Assembly: GCA_009838515.1 (NCBI GenBank)
Contig: VXRL01000081.1
Coordinates: 1 to 64,000 of the forward strand
DNA: 64,000 bases
Source: Terriglobia bacterium
GTDB taxonomy: Bacteria; Acidobacteriota; Terriglobia; Bryobacterales; UBA6623
Direction of reading: 5' to 3'
Shown in pieces: positions 15,341 through 24,111 of this stretch. The notes beneath the pieces were generated by a model. That model was not told the origin of the DNA and searched no databases. It was given only the letters and a program-made list of their open reading frames with translations. Made by a program: the position numbers and the translations under genes. Each line of letters begins with the position of its first letter. Within the stretch, counting starts at the first letter, position 1.

Positions 15341-18001
15341 ATGTCTTCCTCAGGGCAGGGTCGCGTTTGGGCCGTTGGGATCGTCCTTGCGGTTGCCTTT
15401 GCGTTTCCAGCGTCGGCTGGCGAGCAGGAGGAGCAGGTTCCTGATTCCGCCCAGACCGAGCCAGAGGGTGAGGCAAGCGAAACGGAGTCCCCCGCTGGGT
15501 CGGACCGCACCGACATGAACCTGCTCGGCGAGACCTCATCCGAAGCAGGCGAGAGCCGGCGCAACGAGAACGTTCAGTTCAACCTAGTGGATAACAACGC
15601 TCTGAAGGAACTCAACATCCGTCTGGGCACGACCGCCACGATCGTCTCGGAGTTCGCCGTGGAGCGCGGCTATTTCGGCTCCGAGTACGGCAAGCCTCCG
15701 ACCCCACCGGTGCATGCCGGGCCCGCGAGAGGGTCCGGGTTTCACGGCGATGTATTCTGGCGTCACAACAACAGCGTCTTCTCAGCCCGTTCCTTCTTCC
15801 AAGTCGGCCAGGTCAAGCCTGCCCGCGAGAACTTCTACGGCCTCAATCTCAGCGCCCCCGCCGGCCCGCTCGGAGCGCTCACCCTGGGCGGCTCGCAGAA
15901 CAAGATTCGCGGCAACGTCAACGGCAACGTGCTGGTCCCGCTGCCCGAGGAGCGCACTCCGTTGGCTCGCGACCCGGCTACGCGCGCCGCGGTTGACCGG
16001 ATTCTCGGAGCGTATCCGAAGGATGCTCCGAACCGCCCGGACATCGCTGACCGCGCCCTGAACACCAACAGCCTGCAGAGCATCAACACGGACTCAGCCC
16101 GGATCCAGCTCGATCGCGCCGGGCCGCTTGGCGGCAATCTCACGCTGCGATACGCGTGGACCGCGCAAAACGTCGATGCCTTCCAGCTGGTGGTTGGACA
16201 GAATCCGGATACGGACACCAAGTCCCATGCCGCGCGCATCACTTGGAGCCGCTCCCTTACGCCGTCCACGGTCGTGCAGCTTTCGTCGGGGCTGGATCGT
16301 CTCGGGTCGCTGCTGCTCCCGGCCGAGGGAGCGCTGGGCCCGATCATGATTGGACGCGCACTGACTAATCTCGGGCCGTTCCCGATCATTCCCCTGGATC
16401 GCGCCCAGAACCGCTTTCGCCAAGCCGCCACGCTGCGGCACACGGCTGGCAAGCACGAGATCACCGCCGGATTCGCGCTGACGCGACTGCAGTACAACGG
16501 CGAGGAGCCGGACGGAGCTCGGGGCATCCTAGTATTCCGACCCAACTTCGGCAATGACGCCATCACCAACGTGCGCTTGGGGCTGCCCAGTCGGTTGATC
16601 GCCTCGCTCGGATCTACGTATCGTGGCTTCCGCAACTGGCATAACAGCTTCTTTCTCGGCGATCGCTGGCAGGCCAGCGACCGCCTCACGTTACACCTGG
16701 GGCTGCGCTACCAGCCGTTCACGCGCCCGATCGACGTGACGGGCCGGAGCGAGCTGGCCATGGGCTCGGATCTGAACAATTTCGCCGGCACGTTCGGAGT
16801 CGCCTATCGACTGCCGGGCGAGGCGGGCGTGATTCGTGCCGCCTACGGGACGCACTACGGAGACATCTTCCCGGTAACGTACGGGCAAGATCGGCTCAAC
16901 CCGCCGCACACCGTGACATCAGTGATCATCCGGCCCGACCTCGCAACCTATCGTTCGCTGTTGGACCACTCCAAGCGGCAGCCGGGCGGGCGCTCGAGCA
17001 AGATCGAGCCCGGGCCGGACCTGGCTGTGCCTTACACCCACCAATACAACTTCAGCTGGGAGCGGAGGCTTGGCGCGGACTGGAGACTGCAGCTGGGCTA
17101 TGTCGGCAGCCGCGCCCACAAACTGATCATCACCTACTTCCTCAATCGCGGCCGCGAGGTGCCGGGCATGGTGTCTACCGTCGCTAATCTGAACGATCGG
17201 CGCGCGGACCAGAGCATTTATGAGCACCTGTTCATCCACAACGGCTCGCGCGGCTATTTCGATGCCGGCAGGGTCACGCTCACGACTCCGAACTGGCGCG
17301 GTTTCACGCTCAATTCCTCGTATTGGTTGAGCAAGTCTCTCGATCTCGGCGGCTCTTACACCAACACTGCCTCCGGACCGGACGCGCGGGTGGCGGTTTC
17401 TCAGACCGAGTTCGATTCTCACAGCGATCTCAAGGCTCTCAGCGACTTCGACCAGCCACACGCCTTCCTGTTGCAGGCCGGTTACACGGTGCCGCGGAAC
17501 GCGTTGGGAGGCTGGGCCGGCAAGCTCTTCGGTGGGTGGATGGTCTCCACCGTCTCGCTCCTTAAGTCCGGGACGCCGTTCACCATCGAATCTGGATCCG
17601 ATGGCCCCCCTATCGGTAATCTCGACGGGCGCACCGGCGACCGGCCCATGCTGTTGGACCCGTCGCTGTTGGGACGCATCATCGGCTCGCCTGACACTTC
17701 CGAAGAACTGCTGCCTGCGAGCGCGTTTCGCTTCGTCAACGCGCCGCTGGAACAAGCGGGCGACCTCGGCCGCAACACCTTTCGCAAGGGCAAGATCGCC
17801 AACGTCAACGCATCGCTCTCGCGGCGCTTCGCGCTGGGGTCGGATGGGTCGATGGAATTTCGGGCCGAGTCGATCAATTTCTTCAACACCCCGCAGTTCG
17901 CGGAGCCGGGAAAGACCCTGACCTCACCCAGCTTCGGGCAGATCAATAACACGCTCAATGACGGAAGAACGTTCCGGTTCCAGCTGAAGTTCTTCTGGTA
18001 A
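15341..18001 (+). CDS. TonB-receptor-like outer-membrane barrel (paralogue B)
   Basis: An 886-residue outer-membrane protein with a signal peptide (VWAVGIVLAVAFAFPASA). An acidic stretch, a short plug-like segment (GESRRNENVQFNLVD, LNIRLGTTATIV) and a barrel ending in FRFQLKFFW follow. The start at 15341 is chosen because the upstream Met at 15314 adds nine residues before the signal peptide. It matches paralogue A (9409-12129) along its whole length, including the GNVNGNVLVPLPEERTPL-type block, the NTNSLQSINTDSARIQLD block, and the GDRPMLLDPSLLGRI block near the end. It probably arose by duplication, with the propeller/PHP gene between the copies. The transported or bound substrate is unknown. 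Confidence 0.75.
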   Translation: MSSSGQGRVWAVGIVLAVAFAFPASAGEQEEQVPDSAQTEPEGEASETESPAGSDRTDMNLLGETSSEAGESRRNENVQFNLVDNNALKELNIRLGTTATIVSEFAVERGYFGSEYGKPPTPPVHAGPARGSGFHGDVFWRHNNSVFSARSFFQVGQVKPARENFYGLNLSAPAGPLGALTLGGSQNKIRGNVNGNVLVPLPEERTPLARDPATRAAVDRILGAYPKDAPNRPDIADRALNTNSLQSINTDSARIQLDRAGPLGGNLTLRYAWTAQNVDAFQLVVGQNPDTDTKSHAARITWSRSLTPSTVVQLSSGLDRLGSLLLPAEGALGPIMIGRALTNLGPFPIIPLDRAQNRFRQAATLRHTAGKHEITAGFALTRLQYNGEEPDGARGILVFRPNFGNDAITNVRLGLPSRLIASLGSTYRGFRNWHNSFFLGDRWQASDRLTLHLGLRYQPFTRPIDVTGRSELAMGSDLNNFAGTFGVAYRLPGEAGVIRAAYGTHYGDIFPVTYGQDRLNPPHTVTSVIIRPDLATYRSLLDHSKRQPGGRSSKIEPGPDLAVPYTHQYNFSWERRLGADWRLQLGYVGSRAHKLIITYFLNRGREVPGMVSTVANLNDRRADQSIYEHLFIHNGSRGYFDAGRVTLTTPNWRGFTLNSSYWLSKSLDLGGSYTNTASGPDARVAVSQTEFDSHSDLKALSDFDQPHAFLLQAGYTVPRNALGGWAGKLFGGWMVSTVSLLKSGTPFTIESGSDGPPIGNLDGRTGDRPMLLDPSLLGRIIGSPDTSEELLPASAFRFVNAPLEQAGDLGRNTFRKGKIANVNASLSRRFALGSDGSMEFRAESINFFNTPQFAEPGKTLTSPSFGQINNTLNDGRTFRFQLKFFW

Positions 18002-18037
18002 CTGGACCAGTAAGCTGCCACCAGTGCGGCGAATCCG

Positions 18038-18775
18038 TCACTCCAGCAGGCGCATCGTGAAGCTCTCGTCGTCGAATTGCATGCGGAACAGCAACGGCGC
18101 CCTCGACTCGTCACGACCGAAATATGCCGACAGCTCGTGTTCCGATCCCGGGCCGCGCACCGAAACCCGGATCTCGTCGGCAAGCTGCCGCTGGCCGTCC
18201 CATATCAACCAGCGGGTCTGGGCATGCTCCAGCCGGACTCGATAGCCCGCGCCGAAGAAGACTGTGCTGGGAGGCGGGATGCGCCCGGCAGCGAGTTCGG
18301 TCCGCAGGAAGTACAGGAATGCCAAGGCGTCCCGGGCGCAGTCCTTTACCGGGGTCACGCCGGGGCGCGCTTCCCCGGCTTCCTCCAAGTTGATTCGCTC
18401 GACCGCGTTCGGTCGGAAGCGCAGCAGTTCGTTGGCCCGCTTGTTGTCGTGGAGGATGTGCTTCGTGAACTCCTGTCCGCACATCTGCTCGTCGGAGCGG
18501 GAGACGGCGCGGTCGTTGATCTCGATCTTCGGCAGGCTCGCCTTGAGATCGAATTCGAAGCGCCAGCCCGGATCGGTGAATCGCGCCTTGAACAGTGCTG
18601 AGCCGAAGCCGAGCCCGCTCGGCCAATGAATGGAGTAGCGCAACTCCTCGCTTGCCGGAATCGGGCCGGGAGGTGCCTGAGCCGCAACGGGCGCTTGCTG
18701 CAGGCTGGCTGCTGCGAGAGCTGCCGCCGAGAGTGCCTGGAGGAACCTAGGCTTCGGTCTGGACCAGGATGTCAC
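18038..18775 (-). CDS. DUF3108 domain-containing exported protein
   Basis: A 245-residue protein with a predicted signal peptide (residues 9-32) followed by a DUF3108-like beta-rich domain. The visible family features are an opening SEELRYSIHWPSGLGFGSA, a central ALAFLYFLRT segment after a conserved Cys-Ala-Arg-Asp, and a closing AYFGRDESRAPLLFRM. The first 29 nt of the frame overlap the 3' end of the aldehyde dehydrogenase gene, suggesting read-through transcription from that operon. DUF3108 proteins are periplasmic or envelope-associated with unsettled function, so no role in the microcompartment is implied. Confidence 0.7.
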   Translation of the reverse strand: MTSWSRPKPRFLQALSAAALAAASLQQAPVAAQAPPGPIPASEELRYSIHWPSGLGFGSALFKARFTDPGWRFEFDLKASLPKIEINDRAVSRSDEQMCGQEFTKHILHDNKRANELLRFRPNAVERINLEEAGEARPGVTPVKDCARDALAFLYFLRTELAAGRIPPPSTVFFGAGYRVRLEHAQTRWLIWDGQRQLADEIRVSVRGPGSEHELSAYFGRDESRAPLLFRMQFDDESFTMRLLE

Positions 18776-20585
18776 CGCCGTTATCGAGATCCCGAGCCGC
18801 CGGTGTCACAATCGTGCTCTTGGAAATGTAGATCTTCGCGCCCGTGTGCATGGCTTTGCGCATGTCGCCCTCGCACACGAAGGCCACCGGGCGGATCTTC
18901 GGTGCCGGCGGCGGCGGGTCAGCCGTTGTAGCCGGTGGCGCGGACGGCGCGACTGCCGGGATCGTAGCTTGCGGACCGGGAGCCGCAGCTCCTCTTCGTT
19001 GCAGGAAACGGTCCACAACGGCCGCGACGGGGGAATCCGTCGGGGTGGCTGCGCCGGCAGGCGTCGTCGTCCCGCGGCTGGCTAGGTACTGGTCTACGCG
19101 TGCAGCGACCCCAGATCTGCCGTTCTCGGACGGTACGGCGGAAGCGGGATCGGTTGATCCGCCTCTGAAGTCACTGCCGCTGTTGATCGCCGCGAAATAG
19201 CGCTTGGCCTCCTCGCTCACGAACGCTTCTTCGGCCGAGCGCACATGGCGGGCGATCCGCTTGACGTGGAACAGGTGAGTCGGGCCGATGTTGTCACCGG
19301 TCGAATTGCCCGCGATCGCGCCGCAGCCCAGGGTCATCGAGGGCTCGATCCCGGTAGTGATGCCGGTGGACCCTTGGGGTGCCGGGGTGTTGACTAGCAC
19401 GCGGAATGCCGGTGCCCGGCGGCCGTACTCGCGGATGTGCTCCTCGTCCTCGGAGTAAATCACGCATGTGTGCCCGCGCCCGCCGAAGTTGAGGATGGCG
19501 ACGCAGGCGTCCACCGCCTCCTCGAAGCTGTCGACGAAATACACGGACAGCACCGGCGAGAGCTTCTCGGCCGACAACGGATACTCCCGGCCGACGCCAT
19601 CGATCTCCAGCGCGAGAATCTTGGCCGACTGTGGCACTTCGAAGCCGCTCATCTGGGCGATCTTCTGGGGCGACTGCCCCACGCAGTCCGGATGGATGCG
19701 AAACGAATCCGTGAACAAGCGGGCTGCGAGCAGCTCGGACTGTGCCTCGTCGCAGCGGTGGGCACCGTTGGCTTGCAGTGCCGCCCAGATCCGGTCGCTG
19801 TGCTTGCGGTTGGCGACAAGAGTCTGCTCGCTGGAGCACACGGTGCCGAAATCGAAAGACTTGCCGTCTACGATGGATGCGACTGCGGCCTCGATATCGG
19901 CCGAGTCATCTACTAACACGGCCACGTTCCCGGCGCCCACGCCCAGTGCGGGCTTGCCGCTGGAGTAGGCGGCCTTGACAATGCCTGCGCCGCCGGTGGA
20001 GAGGATGATTCCGATGCGCCTGTGCCGCATCAACTCGTTGGTCCCGGCGATGGTCGCTTCGTTCACACACTGGACCAAGCCTTTTGGCGCCCCGGCCGCC
20101 TCGGCTGCCTCAGATAGGATGCGCGCTGACTCGCACGTACATTTGTGCGCGCGGGGATGCGGGCTCATGACGATGGCGTTGCCGGCCTTGACCGAGATCA
20201 TGCACTTGAAGAAGGCCGTCGAAGTTGGGTTGGTGGTGGGCAGCACACCGGCCACCACGCCCACCGGCACGGCCAATTCGGTGATTCCCAGTTCCGGTTT
20301 CTCGCCCAACACGCCGATCGTCTTCAGCGGGGCGATCTTCTGGTGCAGCAGGTCGCAGTTGAGCAGGTTCTTCGCGATCTTGTCCCGTACGTTGCCGTAG
20401 CCGGTCTCTTCGACCGCCATGCGTGCCAAGCGCTCAGAGTGCGCCCGCGCCGCTTGCGCCATGGCGGCGACGATGGCGTCTACTTGCTCTTGGCTGAAGT
20501 CCTGAAAGGCTTGGAAGGCAGCGTAGGCGGCCTCGACCTTGGTGCGTACCTCTTGGATGGAACGCAGATCGCGATCTTCCAGCAT
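18747..20585 (-). CDS. Microcompartment-type CoA-acylating aldehyde dehydrogenase with C-terminal extension
   Basis: A 612-residue NAD-dependent acylating aldehyde dehydrogenase of the EutE/PduP type (aldehyde + CoA to acyl-CoA). Residues 1-470 form the catalytic core: substrate and NAD region PTTNPTSTAFFKC, GLVQCV, glycine motif ILSTGGAGIV, and catalytic Cys250 in FDFGTVCSSEQ. About 140 residues follow that ordinary EutE lacks. Two similar amphipathic helices (GVAARVDQYLASRG at about 492-505 and PVAAVVDRFLQRRG at about 519-532) sit in Pro/Ala linkers, as expected of encapsulation peptides. The last 49 residues (FVCEGDMRKAMHTGAKIYI, then TIVTPAARDL) resemble the N-terminal motif of EutQ-like proteins. 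A BMC hexamer gene lies 9 nt upstream. Cargo status is inferred. Confidence 0.85.
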   Translation of the reverse strand: MLEDRDLRSIQEVRTKVEAAYAAFQAFQDFSQEQVDAIVAAMAQAARAHSERLARMAVEETGYGNVRDKIAKNLLNCDLLHQKIAPLKTIGVLGEKPELGITELAVPVGVVAGVLPTTNPTSTAFFKCMISVKAGNAIVMSPHPRAHKCTCESARILSEAAEAAGAPKGLVQCVNEATIAGTNELMRHRRIGIILSTGGAGIVKAAYSSGKPALGVGAGNVAVLVDDSADIEAAVASIVDGKSFDFGTVCSSEQTLVANRKHSDRIWAALQANGAHRCDEAQSELLAARLFTDSFRIHPDCVGQSPQKIAQMSGFEVPQSAKILALEIDGVGREYPLSAEKLSPVLSVYFVDSFEEAVDACVAILNFGGRGHTCVIYSEDEEHIREYGRRAPAFRVLVNTPAPQGSTGITTGIEPSMTLGCGAIAGNSTGDNIGPTHLFHVKRIARHVRSAEEAFVSEEAKRYFAAINSGSDFRGGSTDPASAVPSENGRSGVAARVDQYLASRGTTTPAGAATPTDSPVAAVVDRFLQRRGAAAPGPQATIPAVAPSAPPATTADPPPPAPKIRPVAFVCEGDMRKAMHTGAKIYISKSTIVTPAARDLDNGGDILVQTEA

Positions 20586-20594
20586 CGCGCTTGG

Positions 20595-20882
20595 CTAGTC
20601 GTCAGGCCCCTCGGGCAGGACCTGTGCTATTTCCGCATAGGGTCCTGGGATGACATGGACGCTAATGAGTTCGCCCAGCCTGCGGGCAGCGGCGGCGCCC
20701 GCGTCGGTGGCGGCCTTGACCGCGCCGACATCGCCGCGACACGTGACGGTCACGTGCCCGGCACCGATCAACCGCTTCCCTTCCAGCGTGACCTCGGCCG
20801 CCTTGACCATGGCGTCGGAGGCCTCGACGGCCGACACCATGCCCAGAGTCTCGATCATGCCCAGAGCCTGCATCGGGAACAA
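20595..20882 (-). CDS. BMC-H bacterial microcompartment shell protein
   Basis: A 92-95 residue single-BMC-domain hexamer protein of the PduA/EutM type. It has QALGMIETLGMVSAVEASDA, the MVKAAEVTL helix, the pore loop KRLIGAGHVTV, then GDVGAVKAATDAGAAAA and the SVHVIPGP strand. The pore motif is Gly-Ala-Gly where PduA has Gly-Ser-Gly. Two starts are possible, TTG at 20882 (GGAG 11 nt upstream) and ATG at 20873. The gene is 9 nt upstream of the acylating aldehyde dehydrogenase, so they are co-transcribed. No pentamer (EutN/CcmL), BMC-T or signature enzyme is visible in the window, so the rest of the shell must be elsewhere. Confidence 0.93.
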   Translation of the reverse strand: MFPMQALGMIETLGMVSAVEASDAMVKAAEVTLEGKRLIGAGHVTVTCRGDVGAVKAATDAGAAAARRLGELISVHVIPGPYAEIAQVLPEGPDD

Positions 20883-21133
20883 GGAGAAGCGAACTCCTCA
20901 GACTCCAACGGTACCACAGTGGAACTGCGCTTCCGGAAGCGATTCGGACGACGTCTCCGCTTCACTCGGGAACGATCCTCGCCTTGGCCGAGCCAGGCTG
21001 GTCGGTCGATGTAGCAGGTCCAATCAAGCAACGCCTGCACAAGCGCATCGATTGAGAGCTCGGCTAGGTAGCAGGCCCTCAACCACTACGCTCGGCGCTG
21101 TGATCGACGTGCAGCTTCCGCGGCCGGCAGCTG

Positions 21134-22435
21134 TCAGCCGACGACCAACTTCGCCAGTTCACTCTCGTCGAATTCGAAGCCAAGGCCAGGTCTGTCTGGC
21201 ACCTCCACGTGCCCCGGTTTGTACGGCAGCGGCACGCTGAGAATGGCATTGCCAAAGGCTCGAACGTAGGACTCCCCGCCCTCCAAAATGACGGCGTTGG
21301 GTGTCGCGGCACAAAGGTGGATTGCAGAAGCCCGGTACGGCGCCGAGCCCATTGAAGAATGCGGTGCGAATAGGATGTTGTAGGCATCGGCCATCACGGC
21401 GATCCGTTTGGTTTCGGTTATGCCGACCCGCGATGTGTCGGGATTGACAATGTCGCAAGCGCGCTTCTCGAACAGATCACGGAACTGGAATCGATTGGAA
21501 TACTGCTCGCCGGCGCAGATCGGCACATCCATGCGGTCCGCGAGGATGGCGTAGGCGCCGTAGTCCTCAGGCATGAGGACGTCCTCCCACCACCCGAGGT
21601 TCTCGATCTCGTCCAATTTGCGCCCGACCCTGGTGGCTTCTGCGAGGGTATAGCCCGCGAGCGAATCGACCAATATCTGTCCCTTGCCTTGGAGCACCTC
21701 GGCTGCGGCGACGACGCGATTGACATCACGGGCCTGCTCTCCCCGGCCCTTCGCCAGACTCATCTTCTGGTTCGGAAAGCCGCGCTCAAGCAGTGCTTGG
21801 GCGTTGTCGCGCACTTCCTCCGGCGGTCCGCCGCCGACACCTTGGTAGGTGGGAATGCTGTCCCGAAATTTGCCGCCCAGCAGCTGGTAAACGGGCATGC
21901 CGGCCGCCCTGCCGACGATGTCCCACAGGGCGATGTCGATGCCCGCCATGGCGCGCGTGTAATAGCCGCTGCCGTAGCCGCGCAGGCGCTGCGTCGAGTA
22001 CATCTTCTCCCACAGCGCCTCGATCTGGCGAGCGTCCTGGCCGAGCAGGATCGGGCGGAACATGTCCGCGATCACGGTCTGCACGACCCTCGGCGTCATC
22101 ACGGCGTGCGACTCGCCCCAGCCAACCACGCCTTGGTCGGTCGTGACCTTGACCAGTAGAGTCTGTCGATACCCTCCTTGGCGGACTGTCTCGGCTCGTT
22201 CGAGGCGGTTCCACAGGCCGACCCCGCCGGTGGTGGCACCGAGCGGCGTCATCGAGACGAACTGGTCTTCGGGCTTGCGGTCTGGAGGGTCCCGCAGGAT
22301 CAGCGTCTCGATATCAGTGATGCGCAGCGGTAGGCCAATCGATGCAGCAGCAGAGCGCAGGGGAGCGAAGCTCGCAGCACTGCCCACTAGGCTTGTTCCG
22401 ACCGCAGCACGGAAGAAAGATCGTCGATTCAGCAT
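21134..22435 (-). CDS. Tat-exported enolase-superfamily (mandelate racemase/sugar-acid dehydratase-like) protein
   Basis: A 433-residue enolase-superfamily enzyme. The frame is open to 22600, but the Met at 22435 begins a twin-arginine signal (MLNRRSFFRAAVG), so this start is preferred. The N-terminal capping domain (about 40-170) includes VGWGESHAVM. The barrel has MAGIDIALWDIVGR, a Lys in NQKMSLAKG, metal-site acidic residues in ILVDSLAGY, WWEDVLMPEDY and ICAGEQYSN, and the His/Asp dyad region (NPDTSRVG, APHSS). This fits acid-sugar dehydratases. VDS where VDAN is typical is unusual. Export is unusual for the family in model bacteria. The upstream gene encodes an exported lactonase. Confidence 0.8.
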   Translation of the reverse strand: MLNRRSFFRAAVGTSLVGSAASFAPLRSAAASIGLPLRITDIETLILRDPPDRKPEDQFVSMTPLGATTGGVGLWNRLERAETVRQGGYRQTLLVKVTTDQGVVGWGESHAVMTPRVVQTVIADMFRPILLGQDARQIEALWEKMYSTQRLRGYGSGYYTRAMAGIDIALWDIVGRAAGMPVYQLLGGKFRDSIPTYQGVGGGPPEEVRDNAQALLERGFPNQKMSLAKGRGEQARDVNRVVAAAEVLQGKGQILVDSLAGYTLAEATRVGRKLDEIENLGWWEDVLMPEDYGAYAILADRMDVPICAGEQYSNRFQFRDLFEKRACDIVNPDTSRVGITETKRIAVMADAYNILFAPHSSMGSAPYRASAIHLCAATPNAVILEGGESYVRAFGNAILSVPLPYKPGHVEVPDRPGLGFEFDESELAKLVVG

Positions 22436-22581
22436 AGTTCTAGCGCCCGTTCGCCCGGTGTGTCTCTGTGGGTTCGGATGGTCAAGGCCGATCCGGCAGC
22501 ATGAGCAAGAGTAGCGCCTGACCGAATGGGTCGCAAGCGCCGTCGGAGTCAGATGGGCGGGCGGATCCAGAACTGCGTGCA

Positions 22582-23736
22582 CTACAGGAAGAGCAGACAC
22601 ACCGGTGCGTCGATAGCGAGGTCGATTCCGGTAGGCGTGAGCACCCCAGACGTGTCGTCGAGAGCGAAGACGACGATGTTGTCGGAGTTCTGGTTGGCAA
22701 CCAAGAGGTAGCGCCCGTCGGGGCTGAAGGAGAAGTTGCGCGGCCAGTTGCCGTTGGTCGCCACCTGTTGCTTGGGCGTAAGCCGCCGCGTGGACGGGTC
22801 GATGGCGAAGCTTGCGATGGAATCGTGGCCGCGATTGGAGGCATATACGAACTTGCCCGAAGGGTGGACGTAGATTTCGGCGGTGTAGCTCTCGCCCTCG
22901 AATCCCTCCGGCAGAGTGGAGACCGTTTGTGCGACGCTGAGCGCCCCGGTCTCGGCTTCGTAGTCGTACACCGTCACGGTGGAAGCCAGTTCGTTCAACC
23001 CGTAGGCGCTCTGCCCGCCTGGGTGAAGAGCGAAGTGTCTCGGGCCGGACCCCGCCTCGACGCTTACGCTGGGCTGGTCGTGCGGCGCTAGCGTGCCCGC
23101 CTCTGGATCGGCTTGGTAGATCTTGACTTGATCCAAGCCGAGATCTGAAAAGAAGGCGAAACGGTTGTCTGCCGAAAAGTCGGCCGAGTGGGCGTGGGGG
23201 CGGTCTTGCCGCTCGTGCACGCTGCTGCCCTCGTGTTGGAAGAATGAGCTAGCCTCGCCGAGCGTGCCGTCCTCGTTGATCGGAAACGAAGCGACGTTGC
23301 CGCCCTTGTAGTTGGCGACGATCAGCATCCTTCCGCTGGCGTCGACGTTGAGATGGCAGGGCCAGCCTCCGCGGGACGAGACCTCGTTCAGCTTGGTCAG
23401 TGCACCGGAGCTCGCGCTGACCCGAAATGACACAACCGATCCGCTTCCGTCTTCGTCGAAATCGTCAGTCTCGCTCACCGCATAGAGGTATCGCCCGGTC
23501 GGATGTAGGGCCAGAAAGGACGGCTCCCGCATTTCCGCGACCAGCCCGATTTCCTCCGCCGTTCCGGATTCGGAGTCGAACCGATAGGCATAGATTCCTG
23601 CGCTCGTCTCGCGAGTGTAGGTTCCGACGTACATCAGGTGCTGTGAGTCACTGGTTCTAGAAGGCATTGGCTCTTCGCTGCCGCAGCTCGCCAGCAGTGC
23701 CACTAGGAGTGTTGCGTTGACTGTGCGGCGCGCCAT
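22582..23736 (-). CDS. Lipoprotein beta-propeller lactonase (6-phosphogluconolactonase-like)
   Basis: A 384-residue seven-bladed propeller of the Pgl/lactonase family (PF10282). A signal peptide ends in a lipobox (Leu-Ala-Ser-Cys near residue 18), so it is probably membrane-anchored outside the cytoplasm. Repeated blades carry family signatures: YVGTYTRETSAGIYAYRFD, PSFLALHPTGRYLYAVSE, GRMLIVANYKGGNVASFPI, GSGPRHFALHPGGQSAY and NWPRNFSFSPDGRYLLVANQ. Cytoplasmic Pgl homologues hydrolyse 6-phosphogluconolactone. An exported one more likely acts on free sugar lactones or isomerises muconolactone-like rings. It sits 146 nt upstream of the exported enolase-superfamily gene, suggesting sequential sugar-lactone and sugar-acid processing in the periplasm. 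Confidence 0.85.
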   Translation of the reverse strand: MARRTVNATLLVALLASCGSEEPMPSRTSDSQHLMYVGTYTRETSAGIYAYRFDSESGTAEEIGLVAEMREPSFLALHPTGRYLYAVSETDDFDEDGSGSVVSFRVSASSGALTKLNEVSSRGGWPCHLNVDASGRMLIVANYKGGNVASFPINEDGTLGEASSFFQHEGSSVHERQDRPHAHSADFSADNRFAFFSDLGLDQVKIYQADPEAGTLAPHDQPSVSVEAGSGPRHFALHPGGQSAYGLNELASTVTVYDYEAETGALSVAQTVSTLPEGFEGESYTAEIYVHPSGKFVYASNRGHDSIASFAIDPSTRRLTPKQQVATNGNWPRNFSFSPDGRYLLVANQNSDNIVVFALDDTSGVLTPTGIDLAIDAPVCLLFL

Positions 23737-24031
23737 GCTGTCTATCTGACCGCATTCCCGATGCTAACGGCAAATCGGGGGAGCAGCGCGCGAGGAGATC
23801 TCGGGGGCGACCTAGTGCGGCCTAGGGGGCATCGCCTAGGTGCGGCAGCGGCGGGCTCCGTTGCTAGAAGGACTATGACTAGGCCGCAGCGTGGCTCCAA
23901 AGCGACACCTCAGCCGGCCCGGACGGGTCTCGGAGCGCGCTATCGGTGTTCGTTTAGGTGCCGAGTGCAAACCAAGCATTGCTAAACTGACACGCGATCA
24001 AGCCGCGTCGGGTCAACCTAGGGAGGCCTTG
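23737..24031. other. Intergenic stretch with repeated CCTAGG palindromes
   Basis: No coding signal is convincing here. The stretch carries several CCTAGG or near-CCTAGG palindromes (two within 23820-23841, another near 24018) and an extended -10-like TGCTAAACT at 23980-23988. It is the shared upstream region of the divergent lactonase and downstream plus-strand genes. Confidence 0.35.
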
Positions 24032-24091
24032 GTGGAACTGCTCATAGTCGTCGTCTTGGGAGTCGTTTCCTCGTCGCGTGGGGAATTCTAA
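24032..24091 (+). CDS. Possible 19-residue hydrophobic micro-ORF (pilin-N-terminus-like)
   Basis: A GTG at 24032 follows a strong GGGAGG by 5 nt and opens a 19-codon frame encoding MELLIVVVLGVVSSSRGEF. The segment resembles the start of type IV pilins after the prepilin cleavage site (Glu then a Leu/Ile/Val helix), but the reading stops at 24091 and no pilin body follows. It could be a translated leader for the next gene, a pilin relic or chance. Confidence 0.2.
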   Translation: MELLIVVVLGVVSSSRGEF

Positions 24092-24111
24092 GGCACCTTG
24101 TCAACAAATCG

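Noticed and set aside
20855..21082. 75-codon minus-strand frame overlapping the BMC-H start
   Set aside because: It overlaps the shell gene in another frame, has an Arg-rich biased sequence and no recognisable homology.
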